Assembly (NCBI GenBank): GCA_003248655.1
Contig: QFPM01000014.1
Span: 1-64,000 of the forward strand
Direction: 5' to 3'
DNA from: Microbacterium sp.
GTDB taxonomy: Bacteria > Actinomycetota > Actinomycetes > Actinomycetales > Microbacteriaceae
DNA: 64,000 nt
Shown: in pieces, positions 26,201 through 34,902 of the stretch
Layout: each line of letters begins with the position of its first letter
How positions within the stretch are numbered: the stretch's first letter is position 1
Position numbers and translations under genes: made by a program
The notes under the pieces: generated by a model
Seen by the model: the letters and a program-made list of their open reading frames with translations, nothing else
The model's database searches: none
What the model was told of the DNA's origin: nothing

Positions 26201-26652
26201 TCGGATTCCAGTTCACCGAGCACATCGACAGGCCCCCGTTGGACGTGTTCGCCGTCCTGGCAGATCCCACCCGAGCGGTCGATTACGTCGATGGCGTGGT
26301 GAGGAGCGCGACAGTGACAGACGGGCCACTCGCCGAGGGGTCCGTGATCGAGGAGACCCGCCGTGTGAAGGGCAAGGAATCGACAGGTCACCTGCGGATC
26401 GTCGCCCTTGATTCACCGTCGACATTCGCGATCGCCAGCGAGGCGGAAGGCATCACCGTGACCTATCGATACCGTCTTCACCCCGAAGGCGCTGGCACTC
26501 GCATCGAGTGGACATGCGAGCTGGAAGCTGGCGGACTGCGGCGGATGATGCTACCCCTAGTAGCTGCGATCTCGAAGAAAGAAGACGGCGACCACCTGGT
26601 CCGCCTCAAGACATATATCGAGTCGCAGCACGAAGCGGAGATCGCATCGTGA
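26197..26652 (+). CDS. SRPBCC protein, copy B
   Basis: It is the same length (151 residues) and architecture as the protein at 797, with FTEHIDRPPLDVFAVLADP at the start and KKEDGDHLVRLKTYIES at the end. AGAAGGAG precedes the ATG. Ligand unknown; coupled on both sides inside the right cassette. Confidence 0.85.
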   Translation: MIGFQFTEHIDRPPLDVFAVLADPTRAVDYVDGVVRSATVTDGPLAEGSVIEETRRVKGKESTGHLRIVALDSPSTFAIASEAEGITVTYRYRLHPEGAGTRIEWTCELEAGGLRRMMLPLVAAISKKEDGDHLVRLKTYIESQHEAEIAS

Positions 26653-27056
26653 TGCCCTCCGACACCACGGTCGACGAGGCGCTCGATCGCGCAACCGGGC
26701 CGCGCCACGATGAGGTAAACGACCTCCTCGAGCTCTTCCAGGACGTGACGCAACAACCACCAGTGGTGTGGGCGGATCGGATCGTCGGCTTCGGCCAGTA
26801 CGAGTACGCCTACGACAGCGGGCGCGAAGGTATCGCACCCGAGATCGCCTTCTCGTCTGGCGCCACGCACACGCTCTACCTGGTGGAAGGATTCGCCGAC
26901 CGATGGCCCGACCTGCTCGATCGACTCGGTCCGCATCGCACGAGCATCGCCTGCCTCTATCTCACCCGCCTGTCGACAGTGGATCGGGATGTGCTGCGGG
27001 AGATCCTCGAGCGTTCGCTTGCGGCCGTCCGCGACGGGCGCGAGGCGAACCGGTGA
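26652..27056 (+). CDS. DUF1801 domain protein, copy B
   Basis: The protein is the paralogue of the gene at 1,252, with IVGFGQYEYAYDSGREG, HTLYLVEGFADRWP, GPHRTSIACLYLTRL and an LERSLAAV terminal helix. It shares one base with the preceding stop. Function unknown. Confidence 0.85.
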   Translation: MPSDTTVDEALDRATGPRHDEVNDLLELFQDVTQQPPVVWADRIVGFGQYEYAYDSGREGIAPEIAFSSGATHTLYLVEGFADRWPDLLDRLGPHRTSIACLYLTRLSTVDRDVLREILERSLAAVRDGREANR

Positions 27057-27424
27057 ATGGATCGGTACTCGTGCAGGTGGCGCAGGGGGTGAAAGACCTC
27101 GAGCGCGCAGCCGCCTTCTACTCCGCGCTCATCGGTACGCCTCCTGTGGCCACATTCGATCCCCCAGGGCTTGTGTTCTTCGATCTCGCCGGCGTCCGGT
27201 TGCTTCTTGAGCGGGAAGCGCCGTCTGCAGTGCTCTATCTCCGTGTCGACGACCTGGAATCGGCTGTCGCGCGCGTGGGTGACGTGGAGATTCTCTCGGC
27301 GGCGCACCGGATCTTCACTCACAGCACGAACGCGCTCGGTCCGATCGGGCAAGAGGAGTGGCAGTCGTTCATCCGCGACCCCGAGGGAAATACTCTGGGG
27401 CTCGTCGAGTTCCGAGGCGGCTGA
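27053..27424 (+). CDS. VOC fold protein, copy B
   Basis: The 123-residue single VOC domain has KDLERAAAFYSALIG, FFDLAGVRLLLE and FIRDPEGNTLGLVEF. The GTG start overlaps the previous stop. It closes the right cassette. It lacks the extended tail of the copy at 1,653. Confidence 0.85.
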   Translation: MNGSVLVQVAQGVKDLERAAAFYSALIGTPPVATFDPPGLVFFDLAGVRLLLEREAPSAVLYLRVDDLESAVARVGDVEILSAAHRIFTHSTNALGPIGQEEWQSFIRDPEGNTLGLVEFRGG

Positions 27425-27558
27425 GGGCGAGCTCTGGTTGCTTCCCGCGACCGGGTAGCCTGGGACGAGCGTCGCGTGCTGGTGGCAGGCCGTGTCAGGC
27501 ATGGAGGCGCCGGACTGAAGGAGATTGACGATGCTCTCGTCGCATCCTTCGACCTCGC

Positions 27559-28026
27559 GTGACTGACCGCGAGACGACCAGGTTGATCGCCTGGAGCAAT
27601 GAACTCCGCCGCGCCCATTCGCGGTTGCGCGACGCGCTGCGGGTGGCGCGGGCATCCTTGGCTATGGGTGATACGCCGGATGCCGGCCGCGATCTGGCGC
27701 TGTACTGTCGCGGGTTCTGCGTAGCTCTCGGCGAACACCACCGCGGCGAGGACGCGCGCCTGTTCCCCTCAATCGAGGCCGCACACCCAGAGCTCGCACC
27801 GGTGCTGCGCAACCTCGAGCAGGATCATTCGATGATCCACTACCTTCTCTCGGCACTTAGCGCGGCCGTCGAGGGCGGCGTGCGGGGCGAGGAGCTCGAT
27901 CGTCATCTGGATGGCGTTGGCGCGATCATGGAGAGTCACTTCGCCTACGAGGAACGTCAACTCCTGCAGGTGCTCGAGACACTCGCGCTCGATGCCGATC
28001 CGCACGACGTGCTCGGCTCGTTGTGA
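27559..28026 (+). CDS. Hemerythrin HHE-domain protein
   Basis: The 155-residue helical protein has the di-iron ligand pattern of hemerythrin-like proteins: LRRAHSRLR, LGEHHRGEDARLFP, LEQDHSMIHYLL and SHFAYEERQLL. Such proteins bind oxygen, NO or iron. An alternative short upstream frame at 27,531, with AAGGAG before it, encodes 11 residues and overlaps the GTG start, so it may be a coupled leader. TAGCCT at 27,456 is a possible -10. Confidence 0.85.
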   Translation: MTDRETTRLIAWSNELRRAHSRLRDALRVARASLAMGDTPDAGRDLALYCRGFCVALGEHHRGEDARLFPSIEAAHPELAPVLRNLEQDHSMIHYLLSALSAAVEGGVRGEELDRHLDGVGAIMESHFAYEERQLLQVLETLALDADPHDVLGSL

Positions 28027-28044
28027 TCGCCCCAGGCGCGCTTG

Positions 28045-28077
28045 CGTATTACGTCAAGCGCTCCTAACGTATTACGT
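28045..28077 (+). promoter_or_regulatory. Twin palindromic operator of the VapBC module
   Basis: CGTATTACGT occurs twice, at 28,045-28,054 and 28,068-28,077, 23 bases apart. Each contains the near-palindrome CGTA-T-TACG. They lie directly before the antitoxin's GGAGG ribosome site, where an AbrB-type antitoxin with its toxin would autoregulate. Confidence 0.65.
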
Positions 28078-28091
28078 GGAGGCGCGCTCGG

Positions 28092-28319
28092 ATGAAGCTC
28101 AACAGCAAGGGGCAGGTGACCATCCCCGCAGAGTTGCGGCACAAGCTCGGCTTCGCCGAAGGTGACGAGGTCGAGGTCATCCAGGATGGAACGACGCTGC
28201 GTATCGTGCACAGCACACCCGACGGGACTCCGACCGATCGATGGATTCACCGGGTGCGCGGCATCGCGCAGGGCGGGATGACCACCGACGACATCATGGA
28301 CCTCACGCGTGGCGAGTAA
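28092..28319 (+). CDS. vapB: AbrB/SpoVT-type antitoxin (VapB-like)
   Basis: The 75-residue protein has an N-terminal swapped-hairpin DNA-binding domain, MKLNSKGQVTIPAELRHKL, with EGDEVEVIQDG. The C-terminal part would wrap the toxin. GGAGG lies 9 bases before the ATG. It overlaps the PIN-domain toxin gene by 11 bases. Confidence 0.9.
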   Translation: MKLNSKGQVTIPAELRHKLGFAEGDEVEVIQDGTTLRIVHSTPDGTPTDRWIHRVRGIAQGGMTTDDIMDLTRGE

Positions 28320-28722
28320 AACCACGCTCGTGGACGCCAACGTCCTCCTCGACGTGTTGACCGAGGATGCCCAGTGGGCGACCTGGTCGGCCGAGGCGTT
28401 GGCGGACGCCGCTCGCGACGGCGAACTCTTGATCAACCCGATCATCTACGCCGAGGTCTCGGTTCGATTCGACAGTCTCGACAACCTCGACGCCGCGATC
28501 CCCGCGACCATCCTCCGACGCGAGTCGCTACCGTACGACGCGGCCTTCCTGGCAGGCAAAGCCTTCGTTGCTTACCGCCGTTCGGGCGGTTCGCGTACCT
28601 CGCCGCTTCCGGACTTCTACATCGGCGCGCACGCGCTTGTGGCGGGGCACGCGTTGTTGACCCGGGATGCCGCGAGGTATCGCACGTACTTTCCCGAGCT
28701 GACGGTGATCTCGCCGGCGTGA
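28309..28722 (+). CDS. vapC: PIN-domain ribonuclease toxin (VapC)
   Basis: The 137-residue PIN domain has the acidic metal-binding residues in place: LVDANVLLD, IYAEVSV, and LPDFYIGAHA with LLTRDAARY. VapC toxins cleave tRNA or rRNA. The GTG start lies inside the end of vapB, the usual order of these modules. Confidence 0.92.
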   Translation: MASKTTLVDANVLLDVLTEDAQWATWSAEALADAARDGELLINPIIYAEVSVRFDSLDNLDAAIPATILRRESLPYDAAFLAGKAFVAYRRSGGSRTSPLPDFYIGAHALVAGHALLTRDAARYRTYFPELTVISPA

Positions 28723-28742
28723 GGAGCTCGAGCAGCTCGGCG

Positions 28743-29207
28743 TCAATCGGCAGCGACCACCTGCCCCGAGGCGCCCAGGGGTACCAGCGTCCAGGCGCGT
28801 CGCACGATGAATGCGAGGAGCACCAGCTCGACCCCGATGGAGACGACGTAGAACGGGAGCCACTCGAGCGTGGTCCCGGCGATGTTGAACAGCGAGTAGG
28901 GCACATACACCGACGCGACGACGATGTTGACGATGCGGTTCGCTCGCGCGGGCAGTGTCACGGAGAGGACGACCATGAGGGCCGGGATCATCACCGACAC
29001 GAGCATGCCGGTGATCAGGGGCGGGCTGACCTCGAACTTCCACACGAGACCGTCGAGGATGCCGGCGACGGTGCCCGGCTTGTAGAAGTTCAGGATGTCG
29101 ACGTACACGTACAGGAACATGAAGCTCGTCCACGCGGCGGCGAGCTTCACCTGGACGGGCACGGTCACCGACGTAACGGCGGCCCGGGTCTTGAGCGGAA
29201 CGGACAT
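28743..29207 (-). CDS. DUF6326 family membrane protein
   Basis: The 154-residue protein has four membrane helices and the family pattern KLAAAWTSFMFLYVYVDILN followed by LPARANRIVN. GAAGGAG precedes the ATG at 29,207. It follows the oxidoreductase gene in a leftward two-gene operon, 11 bases after it. Function unknown. Confidence 0.8.
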   Translation of the reverse strand: MSVPLKTRAAVTSVTVPVQVKLAAAWTSFMFLYVYVDILNFYKPGTVAGILDGLVWKFEVSPPLITGMLVSVMIPALMVVLSVTLPARANRIVNIVVASVYVPYSLFNIAGTTLEWLPFYVVSIGVELVLLAFIVRRAWTLVPLGASGQVVAAD

Positions 29208-29218
29208 GAGGTTCTCCT

Positions 29219-30274
29219 TCATTTGGTGGTGGTGTGCGACGCGTGTCGTCGCACGGCGATGACGACTTTGCCGCGGGTGTGGCCGGTGGCGACCTGCCGG
29301 AGTGCGTCGGCGGCATCCTCGAACGCGAAGACGTCGCCGATGACAGGAGTGACCTGTCCGCGCCGCAGCAGCTCCGCCACGGCGAGGAGGTGGTCGCGGG
29401 TGCCGAGGGACGTAAACGGCTTCAGCCGCTGGCGGGTGAACGCCGACCGCAACCGCGCGGCGATGATTCGGCCGAGCGGCCCGACCCAGCGCCCACCGTG
29501 CCCGCTGTTGGGAATCAGGGTTCCCGTGGGAGACAGAAGGCGGCGCATCGCCGCGAGCGGTTGCGCCTCGACGTTGTCGAGGATGACGTCGAACCGCGCC
29601 GTCGACGCGGTGACATCGCAGGCGTCGTAGGCGATGACGTTGTCCGCGCCCAGGGAGCGGACCAGCTCGGTGTTCGCGGTGCTGCACACGCCGGTCACCT
29701 CCGCGCCGTACGCCTTCCCGATCTGCACGGCGAAAGAGCCCACGCCGCCGGAGGCGCCGACCACCAGCAGTCGCTGGCCCGATCGGATGCCGGCGACGTC
29801 GCGCAACGCCTGCAGCGCTGCCATGCCGGAGGTCGGCGCCACCGCGGCCTGCTCGACCGTGACGTTCTCGGGGATGGGCGCGAGGTGGTCCTCGCGCACG
29901 ACGGCGTACTCCGCGAGCGCACCCCGGCCGGTCCAGCCGAACACTCGATCGCCCACGCGGAGCGAGGTGACGTCGGCCCCGACTGCCGCCACGACGCCCG
30001 CCAGGTCCATACCGGGAGTGGGATGCCGGGGGCGCCGCAACCCGAAGACCAGGCGGACGAGCACGGGCCTCCCGGCCATGACGAAGGCGTCCCCCGGGTG
30101 GACAGAGGCGGCGCCGACCTCGACGAGCACCTCGCGCCGCTTCGGCGACGGCACGTCGGCATCCGCCACTTCGAGCACGTCCGGCAGGCCGTATCGCGCC
30201 CGCACGACGGCGCGCATCCGGCCCTCGCCCGCCTCGGAGACGGACGCCGGCATCGGTGAGCTCTCGATCGTCAT
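29219..30274 (-). CDS. Quinone-oxidoreductase-like dehydrogenase
   Basis: The 351-residue MDR family protein begins with MRAVVRARYG after a short leader. It has the GroES-like part and the Rossmann motif VVGASGGVGSFAVQIGK. Catalytic zinc ligands are not evident, which points to an NADPH:quinone reductase-like enzyme. It is divergent from a TetR regulator across an operator with GTAC repeats, which probably represses it until an electrophilic or xenobiotic ligand is present. MTIESS at 30,274 is the chosen start; ATGs at 30,289 and 30,310 are alternatives. Confidence 0.85.
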   Translation of the reverse strand: MTIESSPMPASVSEAGEGRMRAVVRARYGLPDVLEVADADVPSPKRREVLVEVGAASVHPGDAFVMAGRPVLVRLVFGLRRPRHPTPGMDLAGVVAAVGADVTSLRVGDRVFGWTGRGALAEYAVVREDHLAPIPENVTVEQAAVAPTSGMAALQALRDVAGIRSGQRLLVVGASGGVGSFAVQIGKAYGAEVTGVCSTANTELVRSLGADNVIAYDACDVTASTARFDVILDNVEAQPLAAMRRLLSPTGTLIPNSGHGGRWVGPLGRIIAARLRSAFTRQRLKPFTSLGTRDHLLAVAELLRRGQVTPVIGDVFAFEDAADALRQVATGHTRGKVVIAVRRHASHTTTK

Positions 30275-30303
30275 TCGCTGTCCTCGCATCTCTTCTGACG
30301 GCT

Positions 30304-30349
30304 CGTACACCGTACGTCGTACACCGTACTATGCCTCGTACGCTGTACG
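30304..30349. promoter_or_regulatory. GTAC-ladder operator in divergent promoter
   Basis: GTAC occurs at 30,305, 30,312, 30,319, 30,326, 30,338 and 30,345. This makes two tandem copies of CGTACACCGTAC and a palindrome CGTACGCTGTACG. The array fills the gap between the oxidoreductase gene and the TetR gene, as expected for a TetR operator controlling both. Confidence 0.7.
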
Positions 30350-30383
30350 CTTGTCAAGTAGTGAGCGCGGCGCGAGGAGGTCG

Positions 30384-31061
30384 ATGTCGATGACGGGACG
30401 AGATCGTTCCTCGACCGAGGCCCCGGGACTCAGCACCCAACGGGTGGTGTCCGAAGCGATACGCATCGCGGACGGCGAAGGCGTCGACGGTCTGAGCATG
30501 CGGCGCCTGGCCGCCGCGCTCGGGGCCGGAGCGATGTCGCTCTACCACTACGTCGCCAACAAAGAAGAGCTGCTGGATGCCATGATCGACGTCGTATTCG
30601 ATGAGATCGAGCTCCCCTCGCTCGACGTCGACTGGAAGGTCGCCATGCGCGCGGAGGCCGTCTCTGCGAGAGACGTGCTCGCTCGGCATCCGTGGGCGAT
30701 CAGCCTGATGGAATCACGGACGTCGCCAGGCCCGGCCAATCTGCGACACCGTGAAGCCGTGACGGCCTGCCTGCGCAACGCAGGCTTCTCGGTGGTCATG
30801 GCGACGCACGCCAACTGGCTGCTCAACAGCCACGTGTACGGGTACGCGCTGCAGGAGGCGAGCCTCCCCTTCGACACCGCCGAGGAGTTGGCGGAGATGA
30901 CCGAGGACGTCTACCTGCCGCAGATTCCGGCCGACCGATTCCCGTACCTCCACGAGTCGGGCGCGCATCTCATGGCGATCGGCTATGACCCCTCCAGCGA
31001 GTTCTTCTTCGGCCTCGACCTCGTCCTCGACGCGCTCGAGGCACTCCGAAACGCCCACTGA
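30384..31061 (+). CDS. TetR-family repressor (TetR_C-type)
   Basis: The 225-residue protein has an N-terminal helix-turn-helix (LSMRRLAAALGAGAMSLYHYVANKEEL in the usual two parts) and an all-helical ligand domain. GAGGAGG at 30,374-30,380 serves either ATG 30,384 or 30,390. It diverges from the oxidoreductase and DUF6326 genes, its likely targets, across the GTAC-ladder operator. Confidence 0.88.
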   Translation: MSMTGRDRSSTEAPGLSTQRVVSEAIRIADGEGVDGLSMRRLAAALGAGAMSLYHYVANKEELLDAMIDVVFDEIELPSLDVDWKVAMRAEAVSARDVLARHPWAISLMESRTSPGPANLRHREAVTACLRNAGFSVVMATHANWLLNSHVYGYALQEASLPFDTAEELAEMTEDVYLPQIPADRFPYLHESGAHLMAIGYDPSSEFFFGLDLVLDALEALRNAH

Positions 31062-31065
31062 TTGC

Positions 31066-31821
31066 CTACCTACCGCGCGCCGGGGCCGGCGAGCCGCCGA
31101 GGTCGCGCGAGATTGCGCGGGCTGCCTCGCGCAGCTCGCGCAGGACGGCGTCGGATGGCGGAAAGGCATCCGCCGCGAGCAGGACGCCGAGCGCGGCGAC
31201 CACACGGTCATCCTCGTCCCACACGGGCACGGCGACGCCGGCATCGCCGAGGACGGCCTCTTCGCTCGCGGTGGCCAGGCCCGTGCGACGGACCGCGTCG
31301 AGCTGATCGCGCAGCGCCCCGGCATCCGTCACGGTCGCGTCGGTGAGATCGGGGAGCGGGTGCGCGAGCACCTGATCGCGCACGTCGTCGTCGTACGCCA
31401 GCAGCACCTTGCCGAGCGCCGAGGCGTGGGCGGGGAGGGTCAGACCGGTCTCGGGCATCTGCTCAGATCCGTCGGGGCGGCGATCGTGATGGATGACGAG
31501 GACGTCCGTGCCGAGCAGCACGCCCAGGTGCGAGGCGAGCCCCGTCCGGTGCGACAGCTCGTGCATGCGCCGCAGCGACCGTGCGCGCACGTCGAGGGTG
31601 TCGAGATAGACGCTCGAGAGCTTGAGGAGCGCGGGCCCCAGAACGTAGCGGTTGCCGTTCGGCTCTTGCGCGACGAGACCGTGCGCCTGCAGCGACTTGA
31701 CGAGACCGTGCACCGTCGACGGCGGCAGTTCGAGAGCGGATGCCAGCTCGCTGATGCCGAGGCGCCGGGCTCCCTGCAGGAGGTTGAGGATGCGCGCGGC
31801 GCGGTCGATGGACTGGATCAC
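31066..31821 (-). CDS. IclR-family regulator
   Basis: From a GTG at 31,821, with GAGGAGG 6 bases upstream, the 251-residue protein has a winged helix (IQSIDRAARILNLLQG, GISELASALELPPSTVHGLV). A GAF-like IclR effector domain follows (LPAHASALGKVLLAY, AVPVWDEDDRVVAALGV). It is divergent from dhaKLM at 32,016, so it probably controls glycerol or dihydroxyacetone use. Confidence 0.88.
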   Translation of the reverse strand: MIQSIDRAARILNLLQGARRLGISELASALELPPSTVHGLVKSLQAHGLVAQEPNGNRYVLGPALLKLSSVYLDTLDVRARSLRRMHELSHRTGLASHLGVLLGTDVLVIHHDRRPDGSEQMPETGLTLPAHASALGKVLLAYDDDVRDQVLAHPLPDLTDATVTDAGALRDQLDAVRRTGLATASEEAVLGDAGVAVPVWDEDDRVVAALGVLLAADAFPPSDAVLRELREAARAISRDLGGSPAPARGR

Positions 31822-32015
31822 CTTCGCCTCCTCGCCGCCCCGTGGTGCGCGTTCACCACGGCCATTGACAGCGTAGCGGCGAAAGAGGACGATTGGATAT
31901 AGACGAAACGCAATCGACAATGTCGAATGGATGCCGTTGCGTTGCGTCGCTTGAAGCAGTTCGGTGCATTCCGGGCGTCGCCGCGCATGCCATGACTCGA
32001 AGAGGAGACCCGCGC

Positions 32016-33008
32016 ATGAAGAAACTCATCAACTCGCCCGACTCGGTGCTCGCCGACGCCCTGCGAGGCGTCGCCGCAGCGCATCCGGAGCTGTCGGTCG
32101 ACCCGGACAACCGCCTCGTCGTCTCGACGGCGCCGCGAGAGGGCCGCGTCGCCCTCATCTCCGGCGGCGGTTCGGGGCACGAGCCGCTGCACAGCGGGTT
32201 TGTCGGTGCCGGCATGCTCGACGCGGCCTGCGCGGGCGAGGTCTTCACCTCTCCGACACCCGACCAGATGCTTGCCGCGGCGCAGGCGGTCGACTCGGGC
32301 GCCGGAGTCCTCTTCATCGTGAAGAACTACACCGGCGACGTGCTCAACTTCGAGATGGCGGCCGAGCTCGCCGCCGAGGAGGGCGTGAAGACGGCATCCG
32401 TCGTCGTCGCCGACGACGTCGCGGTGCAGGATTCGACCTGGACCGCCGGGCGACGCGGGGTCGGCGCAACCGTCATCGTGGAGAAGATCGCGGGCGCCGC
32501 GGCCGCCGAAGGAAAGACCCTCGACGAGGTCGCCGCGATCGCCCAGCGCGTGTCGGACGCGGGCCGGTCGATGGGCGTCGCCCTGACGAGCTGCACCGTG
32601 CCCGCCGTCGGCCACCCGAGCTTCGACCTTCCCGAAGACGAGATGGAGATGGGCGTCGGCATCCACGGGGAACCGGGGCGCAAGCGCGTGCCGCTCGAGA
32701 ACGCGCACGACATCGCGCAGGACCTCGTCAGCGCCATCACCGCCGACGCCGACTTCACCGGGGCGCCCGTCATCGCACTGCTCAGCGGGCTCGGCGGCAC
32801 GCCGCTCATCGAGCTCTACGTCATCTACGCCGACATCGCGGCGGCGCTCGCCGAGCACGGCGTCGAGGTCGCGCGAGTCCTCGTGGGCGACTACATCACG
32901 AGCCTCGACATGGCCGGGTGCTCGCTCACGCTCGTGAAGGCCGACGACGAGCTGCTGCGCCTGTGGGATGCCCCGGTCAACACGACGGCACTGCGGTGGG
33001 GCGTCTGA
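32016..33008 (+). CDS. dhaK: Dihydroxyacetone kinase subunit DhaK
   Basis: The 330-residue protein has the DhaK substrate site: GGGSGHEPLHSGFVG near residues 49-63 and the histidine of GVGIHGEPG that forms the covalent hemiaminal with dihydroxyacetone. AGAGGAG precedes the ATG. With DhaL and DhaM it phosphorylates dihydroxyacetone using PEP. Its stop overlaps the dhaL ATG. Confidence 0.95.
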   Translation: MKKLINSPDSVLADALRGVAAAHPELSVDPDNRLVVSTAPREGRVALISGGGSGHEPLHSGFVGAGMLDAACAGEVFTSPTPDQMLAAAQAVDSGAGVLFIVKNYTGDVLNFEMAAELAAEEGVKTASVVVADDVAVQDSTWTAGRRGVGATVIVEKIAGAAAAEGKTLDEVAAIAQRVSDAGRSMGVALTSCTVPAVGHPSFDLPEDEMEMGVGIHGEPGRKRVPLENAHDIAQDLVSAITADADFTGAPVIALLSGLGGTPLIELYVIYADIAAALAEHGVEVARVLVGDYITSLDMAGCSLTLVKADDELLRLWDAPVNTTALRWGV

Positions 33009-33679
33009 TGGCGGGCGAGATCACCTCTGCCGAGCTGGGTGCGTGGCTGCGCGCCGCGGCGGCCGAACTGAAAACGCGCGCCGACGAGTTGACGGCGCTC
33101 GACTCCGCGATCGGCGACGCCGACCACGGAACGAACATGGCGCGCGGTTTCGCGGCGGTCGTCGACAAGCTCGACGCGGCGCCCGCGGGCGAGGCCCCCA
33201 CGGTGCAGGCGCTCCTGAAATCGGTCGGCATGACCCTCGTCTCGAAGGTCGGCGGCGCGAGCGGATCGCTGTACGGGACGCTCTTCCTCGACATGGGAAA
33301 GGCGGCTCCCGCCGAGTCCACGGTCGCACTACCCGAGTTCGCGACCGTCGTCGCCGCGGGTGTCGCGGGTGTCGTCGGGCGCGGCCACGCCGTCGTCGGC
33401 GACAAGACGATGATCGACGCGTGGGAGCCTGCCGTGACGGCGTTGCACGGTGCCGCGGCATCCGGCGCATCGCCCGCGGACGCTCTCGCCGCCGCCGCGT
33501 CGGCCGCAGCGACGGGGCGCGACTCGACCGAGCCGCTCGTCGCCCGCAAGGGGCGCGCGTCGTACCTGGGCGAGCGCAGCGCCGGCCACCTCGACCCCGG
33601 CGCGGCGTCGACGACGATCCTGCTCGAGACGCTTGCCGCGACCCTCGCCGACGCAGGGGATGCCGGGGCACCCGCATGA
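33008..33679 (+). CDS. dhaL: Dihydroxyacetone kinase ADP-binding subunit DhaL
   Basis: The 223-residue helical subunit has the nucleotide/Mg site LDSAIGDADHGTNMARGF and the later GDKTMIDAW and GRASYLGERSAGHLDPGA segments. It holds ADP permanently and is rephosphorylated by DhaM. Coupled by overlaps on both sides. Confidence 0.95.
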   Translation: MAGEITSAELGAWLRAAAAELKTRADELTALDSAIGDADHGTNMARGFAAVVDKLDAAPAGEAPTVQALLKSVGMTLVSKVGGASGSLYGTLFLDMGKAAPAESTVALPEFATVVAAGVAGVVGRGHAVVGDKTMIDAWEPAVTALHGAAASGASPADALAAAASAAATGRDSTEPLVARKGRASYLGERSAGHLDPGAASTTILLETLAATLADAGDAGAPA

Positions 33680-34413
33680 TCGGATTCGTCATCGTCTCGC
33701 ACAGCGAGCCGCTCGCGCACGCCGCGGTCGATCTTGCGATGCAGATGATCCACGGCGACGCACCCCCCGTGCGGGTCGCCGCCGGCGCGGACGGCGGTTT
33801 CGGGACGGATGCCGCCGCGATCGCCGCCGCGATCGACGAACTGTCCGGCGCCGACGGGGTGCTGATCCTGACCGACCTCGGGTCGGCGGTGCTTAGCTCG
33901 GAGCTCGCGCTCGAGTTGCGCGAGAGCACGCAGCCCGTGCGCATCAGCGGCGGTCCGTTCGTCGAGGGGGCGACCGCGGGAATCGTCCGCGCGGCGACCG
34001 GGGGAACGCTCGACGAGGTCGCCGCCGAGGCGGCGGGCGCGCTCGCCGCGAAGCAGCCGCACGGTGAGGAGCCGCCGGCATCCGCTGCGGCTGCAGCTCC
34101 GCCGGCGGAGGCCACGGCATCCGAGGGGCGTGAGGACGTCGTCGAGCGGGAGGTGACCCTCGTCAACCCCGTGGGTCTTCACTCGCGACCGGCATCCCTC
34201 ATCGTCAAGGCCGCGAGCGGCCTCGGCACGGTGCCCACCCTCACCGACACGACGAACGGCAACGGGCCTGCCCCCGCGAACAGCATGATCGCGCTGCTCT
34301 CGCTCGGCGCCACGCACGGACACGTGCTGCGCCTGCGCGCAGAGGGCCCGGATGCCGCCGCGGCGGTCGACGCGCTCGCCGCCCTCGTCGAGGACGGCTT
34401 CGGAGAGACCTGA
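33676..34413 (+). CDS. dhaM: DhaM phosphotransfer protein: EIIA(Man)-HPr fusion
   Basis: The 245-residue protein has an EIIA(Man)-type domain (FVIVSHSEPLAHA with the phosphohistidine at 9) joined by an alanine-rich linker to an HPr domain (LVNPVGLHSRPAS, ANSMIALLSLGATHG). It passes phosphate from PEP via EI to DhaL-ADP. No EI domain is fused here, so a separate PTS EI is needed. Confidence 0.93.
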   Translation: MIGFVIVSHSEPLAHAAVDLAMQMIHGDAPPVRVAAGADGGFGTDAAAIAAAIDELSGADGVLILTDLGSAVLSSELALELRESTQPVRISGGPFVEGATAGIVRAATGGTLDEVAAEAAGALAAKQPHGEEPPASAAAAAPPAEATASEGREDVVEREVTLVNPVGLHSRPASLIVKAASGLGTVPTLTDTTNGNGPAPANSMIALLSLGATHGHVLRLRAEGPDAAAAVDALAALVEDGFGET

Positions 34414-34422
34414 GACCATGCG

Positions 34423-34500
34423 GTGTGCCCGGGCTGCAGGCGGATCGTCGAGGTGCGTTCGGTCACCGGCGACCACCGGCTCGACCCGCTCGTCATCTGA
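34423..34500 (+). CDS. Possible 25-residue zinc-knuckle peptide or gene remnant
   Basis: A GTG frame begins with CPGCRRIVEVRSVTGDHRLDP and stops after 25 codons. A CxxC followed by a GDHRL segment resembles the start of small actinobacterial zinc-ribbon proteins. No good ribosome site is seen. It may be a remnant. Confidence 0.3.
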   Translation: MCPGCRRIVEVRSVTGDHRLDPLVI

Positions 34501-34563
34501 CCCTGTGCGTATAGTCGACGCTGTCGCCTCGATGCGGGCGCCACTGACCGAGAGGAGCCCCGT

Positions 34564-34899
34564 ATGTCCGACTCGATCTCCGTTCCGCCGGCGGTGGATG
34601 CCTTCGTCGCGGCCATCAACGACGCCGACACCGACGCGTTCGTTGCGCTCTTCGCCGACGATGGCCTGATCGACGACTGGGGCACGCAGTATCGCGGCGC
34701 CGCGCGCGTGCGGGCGTGGGCGGGATCGGACGCGATCGGCGCGGGCGCCCAGATGTCGCTCCTGTCCGCCGAAACCGCAGGCGAGGTCACGACGGTGCGT
34801 TTCGGCTGGCTCAGCCGGGTCTTCAACGGCGAATCCACGGGCATCTTCACCGTGACGGGCGACAAGCTCGCATCATTCGTCATCCCACCGGCGCACTGA
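34564..34899 (+). CDS. SnoaL/NTF2-like protein
   Basis: The 111-residue protein has the NTF2-like cone fold pattern: VDAFVAAINDADTDAFVALFADDGLIDDWG, RGAARVRAWAGSD and a C-terminal strand pair. GAGAGGAG precedes the ATG. The family includes ester hydrolases, isomerases and binding proteins; the role here is unknown. Confidence 0.85.
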   Translation: MSDSISVPPAVDAFVAAINDADTDAFVALFADDGLIDDWGTQYRGAARVRAWAGSDAIGAGAQMSLLSAETAGEVTTVRFGWLSRVFNGESTGIFTVTGDKLASFVIPPAH

Positions 34900-34902
34900 G
34901 CG

